A stretch of 64,000 bases of DNA from Diaporthe sp. PMI_573 (lineage: Eukaryota; Ascomycota; Sordariomycetes; Diaporthales; Diaporthaceae): positions 496,001 to 560,000 of the forward strand of contig JAJTUP010000023.1 in NCBI GenBank assembly GCA_021399435.1. The letters run 5' to 3'. Positions 1 to 12,265 of the stretch are shown here, piece after piece. Numbering within the stretch: the stretch's first letter is position 1; each line of letters begins with the position of its first letter. The position numbers and the translations under genes were made by a program. A model generated the notes under the pieces. That model saw nothing but the letters and a program-made list of their open reading frames with translations. It was not told the DNA's origin and did not search any database.

Positions 1-3000
1 AGTGAAAAAGCAGGGTTCAGTGGGATAGATACCGCGACGCACCGATCTCCGGTTAACTTTACTTTGGGTGCTTACCAAACCTGTCGTCACAAGCTCGGCC
101 AAGCCAGCAGTTCGCTTGGTTTTGGCGAGCCCACCTTCGTTTCACACTGTCAAAGGCTATCACTGATAAGATTCCGCGATCGCTACTGATGTGGCAGGCC
201 CTGTGGCAGGAACAGCTCCCTCCGCTAGTGGCCGGGCCAGGTCCCTGCCAGGGAAGGAGGCGGCCCTCGTGGCAGATTGCGACAGTCCGGGCCTCACAAG
301 CGGGCAAGCCCAATCGCGTATCGGAGCTTCGCGGGTAGCTCCTTGTGCGTGACCGATCACGTAGGCAGGCGTGGCAGGTCCCCGTGGTCCCCTTGTCTCC
401 CGTTGGTGTCCCGCTCGCTCGTTCGAGGCTAGCTGCCCACTCATAGGGTGGTAGGAGGGCATGAATCCGACGGTGCGTCCAAGAGGTGTGGTGAGCTGGT
501 GATTGGGCACTGGCATGGGGGCCTTTGTTTCGAAGATGGTGAGGCGTGGCTGCGTGGGCGTTGTCCGATGGAACAGCGGCCATCCGAGGCAAGAGGCCGA
601 GACAGACAGACAGGCAGACTGGCTGGCTGACTGAGTGAGCGAGTGCGTGATTGAGTGACTTGACTGACTCCCACGATCACGACGTCCGGCGGGTCCTGCG
701 TGTGAGCTGTCTGATCTAATAGCTCGCATAATAGCGATTGGGGGCCCATTACCAGCCTGTTGGGATGCGACTGGTGGGTTTAACCCCGATATATTTTGGT
801 AATATTTATATTTATTCCACTCTCTCCATGCTCTCGTACGATTTTGTTTTGGCTCGGAGATGCAGCTTAAAATATCGCACTCGCGCATACACTCTCTCGG
901 CTTGAGACGACGGGTCCCTGACAGCACCAGAACAATGTAATTTAGTCCAATAGCAGATAGCTTGGCTCCAATTGGTTTCTGCGCAGGTACCACGGTAGCG
1001 GCACAATAGACCAACGGAATGCACAGACCGTCCAGATGATCAATGATCAGCGACCCCCTGGCACATGCACAGCTTTTGCCGTTTCGACCAGAAGTCGAGG
1101 AAGCCCCTGCAGAACGGGGTGGTGTGGGCCAGCCATGCCAGGCCAGACCAGGCCAATTCCATTGCAGCATTCATCACATACGTACCAACCGAGACTGTGA
1201 GCATCTATGCGGTGGATAGATGACAGCAGACTCGTGGCAGTGACCCCAGGAGAAGTTCCAGAGCACCAGAAGCACCTGGCGGGTCCATCACAGCCAGAAG
1301 GAGCTTGGACTGTTAGACTGGCTCGCTCTCGTGGGAATTGGGACCAGCTGGTGGGGAGCGGGCCGGATTGAAGGATTCTGTTTCTGTTACCCACTCCACC
1401 CTGCCCCGGCCCAACTCTGGGTCTCCGGAATTCTTCACCAGTGCGGCATCGTAACATGATCAGAGGGAATGCGACGGGAGATTGCAACCGCCCGGGTCAT
1501 GTGTTGCGGGCGTCATCGCTATTATACTTTTGGGACCTTGGATGTCTGAGGACTTTAGAGAGGCGCCGTTGCAACGAGTGCCTGCCCTGCCCTGCCCTGA
1601 CTGTCTGTGTGTCTGTGTGGCCGCCACAACAGCCCACCGACCGTCTCGGCCCCCGTTCCTGGAAATAGAAAGCAGGAGACAGCAGTGAGCGAGGCGAGCC
1701 GAGGCGTTGGTGCTACCACCTGACACTGGCATGGTGTTTGTATTCCCAACTGCGCTCCAGACTGCCGCGCCAGAGCCCAGAGTCTCAAACACGAGATGGG
1801 AGGTCGTGGCCGGACAGGCAGAAGAGATGGGGCGGAGCAGCAAGCAAACAGACAAGACCAGACCAGAGGGCTTGAGACCAGCGGCCATAAGACTAGAGCG
1901 GCAGAAGAGGGCGGCGGGCACGGCCGTGGCCGTGATGACATTCCAATACCGGCATCAAACCCACACCCATCACGACAGCGCTTGTTATTCTCCGCCGGGG
2001 CCTTTCCCAGCCTGGTGTCATTCCGCCCGGATCGCTGGTAAGAGATGGAGAGGCTGGATATTGGAATCCCGGGTGCGGTGGGGCCTGTGACGAGGTCGGT
2101 GGCTGCGTGCTGCGTGTGCTTGCATAGGCAGCTGTCAGGTACCGAGCAGGGCGCCGCTGGTGGCTGCTGCCCAGGCGGGCCGGGCGATTCTCAAGTTGGA
2201 GGACGAGAGAGGAACCGGAGCACATCACAGGCCCGCTTGTCCTGGATCATCCCTGCCTGCCACTACTCGCAGATTTCCCATCCCATCAACCGGTTGAGGG
2301 GCCGAGAAGAGAGAGAAGACAGAAGAAAAAGAAAAGAAAAAAAGAGGCGCCCCTCCAGCTAGGGCCCCTGTGAGAGTCCTGGGCCCTGGCTGGCTGGCTG
2401 GCTGGTCTGGCTGGCTGGCTCGGTCTGGTCATTGAGTGACCTGGGCATGGCAAAGCAAGCAAGTTGCAAGTCGCAAGTCTCGCAAGATACAAGCCGCTGC
2501 TGCTGCTGCTGCAACTGGGCCCTGGCCCATGCGGCCCTGCCCCATCCACCCATCCACCCTTGCTCCCCTCCTCTCTCTTTCCCTACCCCTCCCTCCACAT
2601 TGTTGGCGCGGCCACGGCGACTCACTGACTCTGCTGCAGATCAGCCTGGTCCATCTCATCTGTCTGGCTGCTGGCTGCTCGTAGCGACTGCGGGCTGTAC
2701 AGTACAGCCCAAAAGTCACAAAGTCACTCCCAAAGTCACCGTGGGCGAAGGAAGCCCGACAGTCTTACTGGCCTGGTCTGGTCTGGTCTGCAATGGCATG
2801 GCCTCCCATGCACAAAACTGGGCGCCAATCTCTCTCTCTTTTCTCTCTCTTCCTATTTTGCACGTCCTACGACCTTGCAGCCCCCTTTTTTTGCTGCTCT
2901 GCTCTGGTTCTGCCCTGTCGTATCCTGTCCCATCCGAGCCGTACATACAGGACTCATCGTCGCTTCGTCGTCTGGGCCGCCTGGCCAGTCCGTCTGCCGC

Positions 3001-4165
3001 CCCCGCGCCCATTCCTAAACTATACTTTGCATTGCGCACCCCGTCTTGTCGGATCCTGTCGGCAAAACACAACCCAACCCAACCCAACTCGACACAAGCG
3101 CCCACACGCACACCCACGCTTACTCTTATTGCCAACCTACGGTACCTGCCTTGATCCAAAGTAGACCTGCAGTACATGCCCTTCCAGGGTCGCGCGACAC
3201 ATTGACTTGCCTGCCTCGCCTGCTGCGCCCCCCCCTCTCTAAAATTTCCTCGCCTTCTTTTTTCTCGCTTCCCCTCCCATTCTTTAAACTCGTCTCCGCC
3301 GCCTCGTCACTCGCTCCTCCTCCTCCACCCGCCCGCCTGCTCACTGCCACGCCCACTTCCAACCGCAGAACCGCCGATAGCACGGGCCAACGGCGACTCA
3401 GTGGGCTCCTCTGACTAACGCGAAGGAGCCGCCGGACAAAGAGGGAGGATCGCATGCCTCCATCCTGAATAAAGAAGCCCCCGACGAACCTGTTCAAGGC
3501 TCACATCATCGCCACCCGAGGGACGCCCCCAGTGTGAGAAGGTCGCTTTGATCTGTGTTTTTCACGCCGTCCCAGCCATCGCACCACTCGGCGCGATCTG
3601 CGACTAGAACAGAACCCACGCATATCCTCAGTTCGGGTACTAGACCTCTGGGCACGGGCTTTTCCCCATGACTCTTGCTCTACTCTGCCTGAAGTGACGA
3701 CATCGTTTTCTTTTTTGGGATCTCTCGAAGTGCGCCCAAATTATCCGAACACGCATATCCACCACCCGACCTCGTTCCCCTCAACCCCCGGGGCTGTCCA
3801 CTGCGTGTCTTGGATTGTCACCCGACCCGACCGACCGCTGCATAAGTCCTCTCCGCGACGCTTCTGCCATCGTCGGGCCTCATCTCGTCGGGCCGCTCTA
3901 TCTGCACCCAGCAGCCGCCTGCACCACCAACCTTGCCGTCGCACTGACTCACGGGCTCCCGCCGGCAAGAGCGTGCGAGCGGACCTGGCGTAACGTCCAC
4001 TCGTGCTACTCTGGGATTCATTGGCTGGAGGACCCGTCTTGTCAGTGAAACGACAGGCAAGAAGTGTGAAGGACAACAGAAGGTGCGACCGTCTTCTCTG
4101 ACTGCACCCGCTCTGAGATACATTCATCAACCCGATCACGGAAAGAGGGATATTGCGGCAACACC
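1..4165. other. Non-coding region and long leader of bem1
   Basis: No open frame here looks like protein; the longer ones are low-complexity and mutually overlapping. The stretch holds short tandem tracts: GACA/GGCT/GACT-like repeats at 601-670, GGCT repeats at 2387-2424, and a GCT run at 2496-2512. From about 2800 to 4165 the plus strand is strongly pyrimidine-rich, with CT, TTTCT and CCTCC tracts, which is common in promoters and 5' leaders of ascomycete genes. I infer that the promoter and 5' UTR of bem1 lie in this right-hand part. A 5' UTR intron is possible but not resolved. Confidence 0.6.
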
Positions 4166-6531
4166 ATGAAGGTTCGTACACCCAGCCAAGCCGTTACATC
4201 TCCCTTTTTTCGTATCATGTTGTGCGCATTTTAGTCGCTTTGCCTCTATGTCCATGTTAAGCTGGAGAGGCTTCATGATATATCGACGTCCCTCTTCAGG
4301 CTCGCGCTGCATGACTGCCCATCACCAGCCCTGCACTTCCCCTCTTGTGCTGTTTCTACACTTTCGAATCCGAAGCGCATGGCTCAGTCATTCAGCAAAA
4401 TGCCACTCATGTCGTCGACTAAACATACTGACTTTTTGCGCGCCATCAAGGCCCTCCGCAGGTCGATCAAGGGAGAGGAGAAGGCGAAGGCCCATGTCTC
4501 AATCGGCCCCAAATCCGCTGTCGCGATAGTTCCTCCAAAAAAGGTACGTTTGCTGTAGCCCAACTTCCCAAAAAAAAAAACCTTATGTGGCTTTCAAGGG
4601 CCGTCGGCGACCTGCGCCTCTGCACTTCACCTGCGCCCTCTGGATCCTTGGGACAATGAGTGAGAGCGGGCCTTGCGGGTGGGTCAAGGGCGTTCGAGTC
4701 TCTTCTCCAACTAGCCCCCGCTTTGAGCCCGATTCGCGGCACATTTCGCCTGGGCCTCGGTGGAGAACCAAAGGAAATTGCTGACCCGTTGGTCTTGACA
4801 GGTAATTCGAGCGCTCTATGACTACGAAGCCCGATCCAGTCAAGAACTGAGCTTTTCGCGCGGTGACTTTTTCCATGTTATCGGTCGAGAAAACGACCCC
4901 GACTGGTACGAAGCCTGCAATCCCGCTTTACCTGACGCCCGTGGCCTTGTTCCAGTGAGCTTCTTCAAGGCTCTCGGCCGCACAGAACGCGACAGCGCAA
5001 GCTCGGACACGAGTCGACCGTCGCCTGGTGCCACCAACAACCCCGACCACGATTCCGGGTATGCCGAGACATCTGCCTCGAGCGTAACACCCACGCAAAC
5101 GCAAAGTCAACGAAGCTCCAAGATGTCTGCTGCAGGGAAGAACGGCGCTATGGTGTACGGCATTGTCATGTACGACTTCCAGGCCGAAAGAGCAGACGAG
5201 CTGGAGGCAAAGGCTGGTGAGGCGATCATCGTGATCGCGCAATCAAATCCCGAGTGGTTTGTGGCGAAACCGATAGGGCGGCTGGGTGGCCCCGGCCTGA
5301 TCCCAGTCTCCTTCATCGAGATCCGCGACATGGCAACAAACACGCCAGTCCCCAACCCTCAGGATGCAATCAGGAGAGCGGGGATACCGAGAGTTGAAGA
5401 ATGGAAGAAAATGGCGGCCGAGTACAAGAACAGCAGCATTACGTTGGGCAAGTTCGAGGCAGGAGGCCCCCCAGGGCAGCAACAAGCTATGGAACAAGGC
5501 ATGGAGCGCATGAGCCTTCAGCAGGGCGCTGGTCGCATGAGCCAAGGCAATGCACAGCAGCCCCAGAGCAACGTGAGTCTTGATCTAGTGCCCCTCCATC
5601 GCAGCATTTCATTTGCTAACCTGGCACCAACTATCAGCGAAACACACAGAGCCAACAACCCCCCATGGCCAACCCCCAGGCTTCAAGCCCTGGGTCACAG
5701 CTACACGCCCCTATCTCCGCACGCATCCCCCGCTACTGCTTTGCCGAAGACAAATATTGGTTTGTGATCGAGGCCGCGCTAGAGGATGGTCGACATTGGG
5801 AGCTCTCGCGATATTACGAAGACTTTTACGACTTCCAGATTGCACTTTTGACGGAATTTCCGGCCGAGGCAGGGAACACTGGCACGCAAAAGCGGACATT
5901 ACCCTACATGCCAGGTCCTGTCAACTACGTCACCGATGCTATAACTGAGGGTCGCCTCCACAACCTGGATGCATATGTGAAGAACCTCTTGAGCCAGCCA
6001 CCATACATCTCGAGGTGCAACCTGGTCAAGCAATTTTTCGCGCCCAGGGAGGGAGACTACGAGATTGACCCGACTTCGAACGGTGAGGAAGACTACCGAC
6101 TATCTGGCGGCTCCCACCAGTCGTCTCAAGGCGACGGCGTATCACAACAGTCATCCAAGAACAACCTGAATGGAAATGGGTACGGCGCACCGGGTTCAAG
6201 AGGAACCAACGGCGTCCCACGACAGTCATCATCTCTTTCTCAACCGTCCCAGAATTCACTTTCTCCCGGTCTGAACCAGCAAGCAGCGGCGATGAAAATC
6301 AAGCTTAGCTTCAATGGAGACCTTATCGCCATCAGGGTGCCGACCGATATCCAATTCCGAGACCTGTACGAGAAGATCCGTGACAGGCTCAAGATCCCGG
6401 CAGGAGACCCCATCGACATAGCCTACAAGGACGAGAGCACACAGGACAAGATCCCGATGATCAGCAACAACGACCTAGACCTTGCGTTGGAACGCAACGA
6501 GAAGCTGCTGATATATGTGGAGCAAGTATGA
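4166..6531 (+). CDS. bem1: Bem1/Scd2-type polarity scaffold (SH3-SH3-PX-PB1)
   Basis: Exons 4166-4171, 4451-4543, 4802-5572 and 5638-6531 give 587 aa. The first exon is only ATGAAG. Its donor (gttcgt) joins frame-perfectly to ALRRSIKG, which matches the usual start of fungal Bem1 (MKALRRSIK). SH3-1 spans about residues 34-92 (ALYDYEA, then DWYEA), SH3-2 about 150-208 (MYDFQAERADEL), and PX about 318-430 (RYYEDFYDFQ). PB1 covers about 509-587, from MKIKLSF to the end. From the family, the protein binds Cdc42, its GEF Cdc24 (through PB1) and PAK kinases at sites of polarised growth, with PX aiding membrane binding. The linkers are S/Q/N-rich. Introns 1 and 2 (279 and 258 nt) are long for this window; intron 3 is 65 nt. 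Family identity is near certain. The six-base exon is inferred from splice logic. Confidence 0.93.
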
Positions 6532-8203
6532 TGCGCTCTGCAAACGGTCCCAAATCCTCGATAATCCGGGCTAGATTTCGAGGGAAGGCTCCACAACCGG
6601 ACTCCGCGATCGCTCAGCGCCTCGACTTCGTGCTTTTGACAGACTCTCTCATGCAAGCAAAGCATTCGCTCAGTTGCAGGTTCGAAACCTTCTTCGAAGT
6701 CAAGGTCCGTGGGGAGATGCGACAAGGTTTTGTCACCTCTGCTGTACCAAACCCTACGGACGGAAATATTGCTTAGTAGCTGGGCTCCCAGTGCACCCAC
6801 GGTCGTTAAAACCTGTCGGCAACCCTTTTCCGTACACCTGCGGCCAAACGCTCAACAGGCCCCCAGCATTTGGCTTCTCATTCACCGTTACATAAAATCT
6901 GTCACCTTATGTCGACGATGCGCAAGCAACTCATGATGATGGAACATGTCTATATGGGAGCTTTTCCAGTTGGTGGAAAAGCAATGGCGTTCAGGGCTGG
7001 CTTGTCTTTGGTCAACCTTTTTTCTTCACTTCTATGAGATATCTAGGCCCTCGGTCTCCTTTTTTTTTGTCGTTTTCTTTGCTCGGTTTTGTCACGCTCA
7101 GTCCTTATTATTACCCATTTTTTTTTTTTGCGATGCTCCAGCGGGGTGGCCACATGGGCGAGGTTGGAGGAAGCAGGGAGACGAGTGCTAGTTTGGAGTG
7201 ACCGAAGATACCAGCTGGTCGGTCTGCGAGGCTCGCGCTCTACAGCGAACAAAATTGGATCGCGTTGTGTGTTCGGGAGGGAGAATGGGCTTTCTTGCGC
7301 GGACCGATTAGGAGAGGCTTAAGCTCGAGTTTCAAAGATACGGATGACGGGGAAAGGTCAGTGTTGATTCTGGTTCTTGAGGAGCCCCCGTTTCGTGGCG
7401 CTGGAGATCTGGCACCCGAAGCCCCCTCCGAGAAAGCTTTAGTCGTTGAGAAGGAAATGAATTGAGAGAGTGATGGACAAGACCAAAGAACCTTTCCCCG
7501 TCCGCGCAATCACATGTGAAACAACAAGCGTGCCCGCACCAGATCGAGAGATCATATGAATTGTTTATTACGTTTCTACACGCAGAGATGGTGCACTGAG
7601 CGGACTTTCTGGTTCGGCTGGTAGACCAGGCCAATCACGTCTGTAAGACATGGTCTCAACTCAATGCAGCATTACAGTCACTGGCCCCCCTCCCTTCCGG
7701 AGGTGGGCAACAAGGGCTAGTTAGGGGTTCATGATATGTTTGGGTTCATGATTATCTTCAAGTCATTGCCTGCTGGCGGAGCAACGGCCAATAACGCCCG
7801 ACAAGCTCCATTTGCCTTTGTTTCGAGATTCCCCCATTCCCGACTGTGAGAGTGGGCGCAGGTGTCTTCCGTCATAAATAATAGAGAGACGTGGGGAAAA
7901 CATGTGAAACCGGAGGGAATAATATGTACATGGACGAATGGATTAATCACCGGTAGTCACCCAGTTCATTCATTATAGCCGTGTCTGCTGTCCTTGCCTT
8001 TCCTTCTTGAGATATTTTGTGCTCACCAAGCCGTCGCGGCCGACGCGACTGACATATGGCCGAGAGTCGGTGTACGCATTTGTGCGTATGAGGTTGTGTG
8101 TGTAGGTGTCTGTCGTGATAACTCACTGTGCCCCTCCACCCCTCCATTCTTCCCGAGATCAAATAAGCCGCAGACCAAACTCTTATCCTGCGAAACCTCT
8201 CAC
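6532..8203. other. Convergent intergenic region, 3' ends of bem1 and the CENP-B-like gene
   Basis: Two genes end towards each other here, so the 1.7 kb should hold both 3' UTRs and poly(A) sites. T-rich tracts lie at about 7010-7130. I see no coding signal, repeat array or RNA gene. The short open frames have no recognisable composition or domain. Confidence 0.55.
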
Positions 8204-9604
8204 TCAGACGACAACGTGCGTGGCCATGTGCTCCACCGCCTCCTTGATAGTCCGCAGCATGCGCTGGTTGATGCAGAAGGGGCAGCGCATGGGCCGGTCC
8301 GTCGTCGAGATGGGCCCGTTGGCCGGTATGGGCGTCAGGGTCAGATCCTCCGCGCCCACCGAGTACCGCGGCTGTGCCAGCGCGGACGAGGCAGGCGCCC
8401 CCCCGTTCGGGGTGCCCCCGTTCCCGGAACCACTCCCGCCCCCGACGCCGACGCCGACGCCAACGGGCTGCGCGACCCCATTCCTGACCGGCGTCGCGAG
8501 GGCCCCGGCGGCGGCGTGCTGCGCGTACGACTGGCTTGCGCTCATCCCCGCGTGCGGCGGTTGCGGAGGAGGCGGTGGTTGTGTGTGTTGTTGCTGTGGC
8601 GGCGGCGCCTGTATGCCCCTCTCGGCCATCTCGCGCTCCTCCCTCGCGGCTGCTGCCTCGGCCTCCGCGTCGGCCTCCTCCTGCTGCAGGGCGTGCAGGG
8701 CGTTCTGCAGGACGATCTCCGGGTCCTCGTCGCCGTAGTGGTCGCCGTGCCCCGCGCTGTGGGCGCCGCCGGCACTGCTTGTGGGAGGGTGGTGGTGGTG
8801 TCCTCCCATGCCGGCGCCGCCATTGTTGCCCACGGCGGTGTCGAGGACGTGGTTGGGCTGGCCGTTGTGGTTCAGGCCGGGGTTCTCGAGCCTGCGGACG
8901 GCCTCGTCCCTGACGCGGGCGCAGGTGGCCAGCGAGGGCTCGACGCCGACGATGCGCTGGACCGAGTCGCGGATGGCGGCGGGGCTGGTGTCCGGGCCGA
9001 CGGACATGATGCGCGGGATGGCGTCGACGAGGTAGGGGATGTCGTCCTGGGGCGGGGGCGCGGTGCCGTGCCTGCGCTGGCGGCGGATCAGGAGCCCGTA
9101 GCGCTTCTTGAAGCGGTGGATCCAGCCCGGGCTGAACTCGGGGGCCTGCTCGTCCTTGTAGCGCGGCAGCTGCTGGAAGATGGACTTTGCCTTTTCGGCG
9201 AGCTCCTCGTTCGTGGGCTGGCGGCCGCTGCTCTGCATGCTGTGGTGCCACATGAGCACCAGCTTCTCGACGTCGGGCCAGTTGCCGAAGCGCAGGCGCG
9301 AGCCCGACAGCTGGGGGTCGCCGTCGAGGCGGGCGTACTTTGGCGACAGCGAGTGCGAGACGGTGGACTGGCTGATGGTGTTGCCGTACTGGCTGGCGAA
9401 CCACTCTATGCAGGCCTTGTGCGAGGGGCGCACGGTCTGCGTGTTGGCCCAGCGCCGCAGCGCGCGCCGCTGGTCCAGCGACAGCGAGTGACGCTCCTTT
9501 TGCGACGACGGCGTCGCGGCCATGGCATCGGAGGGCGAGGTCTCCATGGCGCTCGAGACAGACGACGTGGCCGGCGCCGTGGCCGTGGCCGTCGGAGCCG
9601 ACAT
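8204..9604 (-). CDS. CENP-B/Abp1-like HTH DNA-binding protein with C-terminal C2H2-like finger
   Basis: Single exon, 466 aa, starting MSAPTATATA. Residues about 42-93 (LDQRRALRRWAN, then NTISQSTVSHSLS) match the N-terminal helix-turn-helix of fission-yeast Abp1/CENP-B proteins. Residues about 104-172 (EKLVLMWHHS, then FSPGWIHRFKKRYGL) match the CENPB-type (Tc5/pogo) HTH. These proteins descend from pogo-like transposases and bind DNA at centromeres, origins or retroelements. No DDE catalytic domain follows. The middle is low-complexity (A/E/Q/P/G-rich, HHHH), and the end carries CPFC (C441, C444) followed by H459 and H463, a compact possible zinc finger. The reading frame is strongly GC-biased at third positions, which supports a living gene. 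I infer a host DNA-binding protein rather than an active transposase. The target is unknown. Confidence 0.85.
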   Translation of the reverse strand: MSAPTATATAPATSSVSSAMETSPSDAMAATPSSQKERHSLSLDQRRALRRWANTQTVRPSHKACIEWFASQYGNTISQSTVSHSLSPKYARLDGDPQLSGSRLRFGNWPDVEKLVLMWHHSMQSSGRQPTNEELAEKAKSIFQQLPRYKDEQAPEFSPGWIHRFKKRYGLLIRRQRRHGTAPPPQDDIPYLVDAIPRIMSVGPDTSPAAIRDSVQRIVGVEPSLATCARVRDEAVRRLENPGLNHNGQPNHVLDTAVGNNGGAGMGGHHHHPPTSSAGGAHSAGHGDHYGDEDPEIVLQNALHALQQEEADAEAEAAAAREEREMAERGIQAPPPQQQHTQPPPPPQPPHAGMSASQSYAQHAAAGALATPVRNGVAQPVGVGVGVGGGSGSGNGGTPNGGAPASSALAQPRYSVGAEDLTLTPIPANGPISTTDRPMRCPFCINQRMLRTIKEAVEHMATHVVV

Positions 9605-10577
9605 GGTTCGCTTCGGGCAAGGTTCCCAATTTTTATCGTATTCGAATATGGCCCTTTGTGTTTACATACGATGCTTAAATGCGTTGTCGAGGGCGTCCTT
9701 GCGACATGCAATCGATGCGACGGATGCAATTTGCGATGAGGTGGAGACGAAGCAAAATGGCTTAAAGAGGTGGCTGGACTTGCTTTGATGGGCAGGCTTG
9801 CCAGGCTGCGGGGTTGGCGAGTCAAAAGGGGCGGGCACGGGTTACATAAGCAGACTTGCCAACAAAGCGAATGCTCGTCTTGCATCCACCGCATTGTGCT
9901 CGAAGGGAAAAGGTCAAGGGGCCTCAGGAGTTCGTGGAATGAATATTTATTGTGAGAGTTAGCAATACAAACAGCCACAACGCCTGTGCACGAGTGCCCT
10001 TTTCTCTGGGGCAGGACATCTTGTGCCGCCCAGTAGTCTACTTGCCCTATTTACCGCCAACATCAAAATGGTATCTCGAAACAAGGCGACTGTTAACCAC
10101 CCAACATTTCCAAACACACACACAAAACGCCTTCCCTCAAATTCAACAACAAGGTGCAGAATTATCCATGCCATTGCTCTCCCTTCCAATCCCCCACAGC
10201 TGTGTCCAGCTCGAGCCGGGCATATGGACAGATTAGGCAGAGCTGGGAAAGTAGGTCAGGATGCCGCCTTCAGAACTCCACTGGCATTATTGGATATCGA
10301 GGCACAATCCGCATTGTCGACAGCCGTACTCGCCAACTCGATCGCACACGCTCTGCGCAGCGCCGTCCTCGTTGGTCACCTGACTGGACTGCAGGGTGCA
10401 TAATCGGCCGGGGTTCGGTCAAACGTGGGCTGGTTGGTAGGTAGGTAGATAGGTGATGCTAGTTCGGGACGGGAAATGCGGAAATAGATGAAATGCGGCC
10501 ATGGCAACAAAGTGTATGCCATGCGTGCCACGTAACACTTGGGTAACAATGAACGAGAACGAAAAATGAAGCCAGAA
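9605..10577. other. Intergenic region upstream of the CENP-B-like gene
   Basis: This 973-base stretch contains the promoter of the minus-strand CENP-B-like gene and the 3' UTR of minus-strand thp3. It is moderately A/C-rich around 10060-10170. Short open frames are present but none resembles a protein family. Confidence 0.5.
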
Positions 10578-12265
10578 TCAAATCTGGCCTTTGATGTCAA
10601 CCCGGCGGAATGCCTGGGCTCTTGCGGCATCGAAGTGACCCTTGGCTTGGCCCGGCTGGAAGTAGACAACGGAATCACGCTCCGCAAGGAGATCTTGGGC
10701 GTCGTACTCGACAAGGAACTTGTACGTATCGCCGTCGGCATCGAAACCAAGTTCCTCGGTGATGAAACGAAGAGGAACATCTGTCTTGTAACTGTGCCGA
10801 GAACCATGTCAGCATTGTCCGCTTCAAAGCTAGCGTTGGAGGATGAGGAGTGGAAACTTACGCTCTGCACATGTTGCACAGTGCAGCGAGGCGCTCACGA
10901 CCGACAAACATGTCCATAAGGTACGCACCCATCTTGATATGGGAGGGGTCAATGTAGAGCTGGAAGAAACGATGGTAGTTGCCCAGGGCCAGGGCGGAAC
11001 GAACGTCCAGCGCGTGCTTGATGGCGGGCTCCGATTTCTCTGCTGGGGTTAGATCGGCGAGGGCATCATTAAGGTCCGAGCGGTTGGCCGTGTGGATGAA
11101 ATACAGAATACGGTAGGCCTTGAACTCATCGGGATGGCCCTTCAGACCCAGCTTGTACAGGGCCATCAGCTGGGTCTGGCACTGATTATACTCACCAAGG
11201 TCGGCCATCTCCAACGCGATCCGGGCATGAATCTCGTAGACCTCGACGGTGAAGTCGTTCTTGATTCGCTGCACGGTAAGGTCTTGACGCAAGGACTTGA
11301 ACTGGTCGCAGATGTAAGAGTACTTCCTCTCCTTCTTCCACTTCTTCTTGAGGAGGTCCAGGGTCTGCCGCAACACTCTCTCTGGGCGGACAACTTCAGG
11401 CTTTGGTGGCGCAGTCAACCGCAGGTAGTTCTTCTCCAGTTTTTCGCAGGTTCCGATTACCGGACCAATAGGAGGTTCAGGCGTGGGAGACCTCTGGGGA
11501 GACGGCTGGGGAGCCCCAAAGCGCTCGGTACGTTTTTGTCGCTTTTCGTTGGCCTTTGTGTACTTACTCTTGGCCAGCGGCAGGTCCATGATTTGACGCC
11601 TATCATCGGCAGCGTAGCTGATACGGTTTTCGAGTTTACGTTCCCGCGGAGGAAGGGTGGCTGGGCTGCTGTCATAGTCTCCGTCCCCTTGAAATGACTT
11701 TCGCTTCCTAGCTGAGCCGGGACTGCTGCCTGGGGCGGGTTTTTGTGACTCCAGCATTTTGTGGCGTTCTTGCACGACCAGTGCCTGGGGCAGAGGCATG
11801 TTGTCCCAGTCCACGTTGTGCAGCTTTCCGGACTCGGTGGCACCAGAGATGACTTCCCTCAGCTTCTGTTCCATTTCAGTCCGCGAGACCGAGGGATTCA
11901 GGTTGTCAGGGATGAATGAGCGCTGGACATATTGGCGAACCGACAGGGGCCACTCAATCTTCTTTTTGGCGGGCTCGGGTTGATTAGTTGGGGGTGGAGG
12001 GGGCACCTGTGATACACCGTACGGAGATGGTGGAACAGGAGCACCAGGATAGACTGGTGGAGGAACGGAATAGGGCTGACTGAAGTTCTGGCGAACTTGG
12101 ACCTGAGTGTAGGCAGCTGGTACACACGAGTTAGCAACCTTGTCAGGGGACACTTGAGGCAGAGAAGCACTTACGGTTTGGATACGCGTAGGGTCCTGGA
12201 GGCGGCGGGGGCACTGCTCCCTGGGTGCCGGGCGCTGCGGCCCAGCCCATCAAGTTTGCTGACAT
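10578..12265 (-). CDS. thp3: Thp3/LENG8-like SAC3-GANP domain protein
   Basis: Exons on the minus strand are 12265-12175, 12116-10862 and 10791-10578, giving 519 aa. Both introns keep frame; the second joins MCRA to YKTDVPL. The N-terminus is P/Y/Q-rich and disordered (about 1-80). Basic KR-rich segments sit in the middle (KYTKANEKRQKRTERFG). The C-terminal half carries the SAC3/GANP/Nin1 helical region (RPERVLRQTLDLLKKKW, SYICDQFKSLRQDLTVQRI, EVYEIHARIALE), ending in a winged-helix-like tail. In yeast, Thp3 works with the PCI protein Csn12 in transcription elongation and pre-mRNA splicing; LENG8 is the animal relative. Spacing to vps36 is 495 bases, divergent. Sac3 itself is excluded by size and by the LENG8-like arrangement. 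Confidence 0.88.

Noticed and set aside
160..1170. 336-codon minus-strand frame at the left edge
   Set aside because: It crosses simple repeats, is full of S/H/T/Q stretches without domain, and overlaps several other open frames.
7947..9629. 560-codon frame on the minus strand and 581-codon frame on the plus strand over the CENP-B-like gene
   Set aside because: Both are shadows of the GC-rich coding sequence: extreme A/R/P/G composition and no family resemblance, while the 466-aa frame has two HTH domains.
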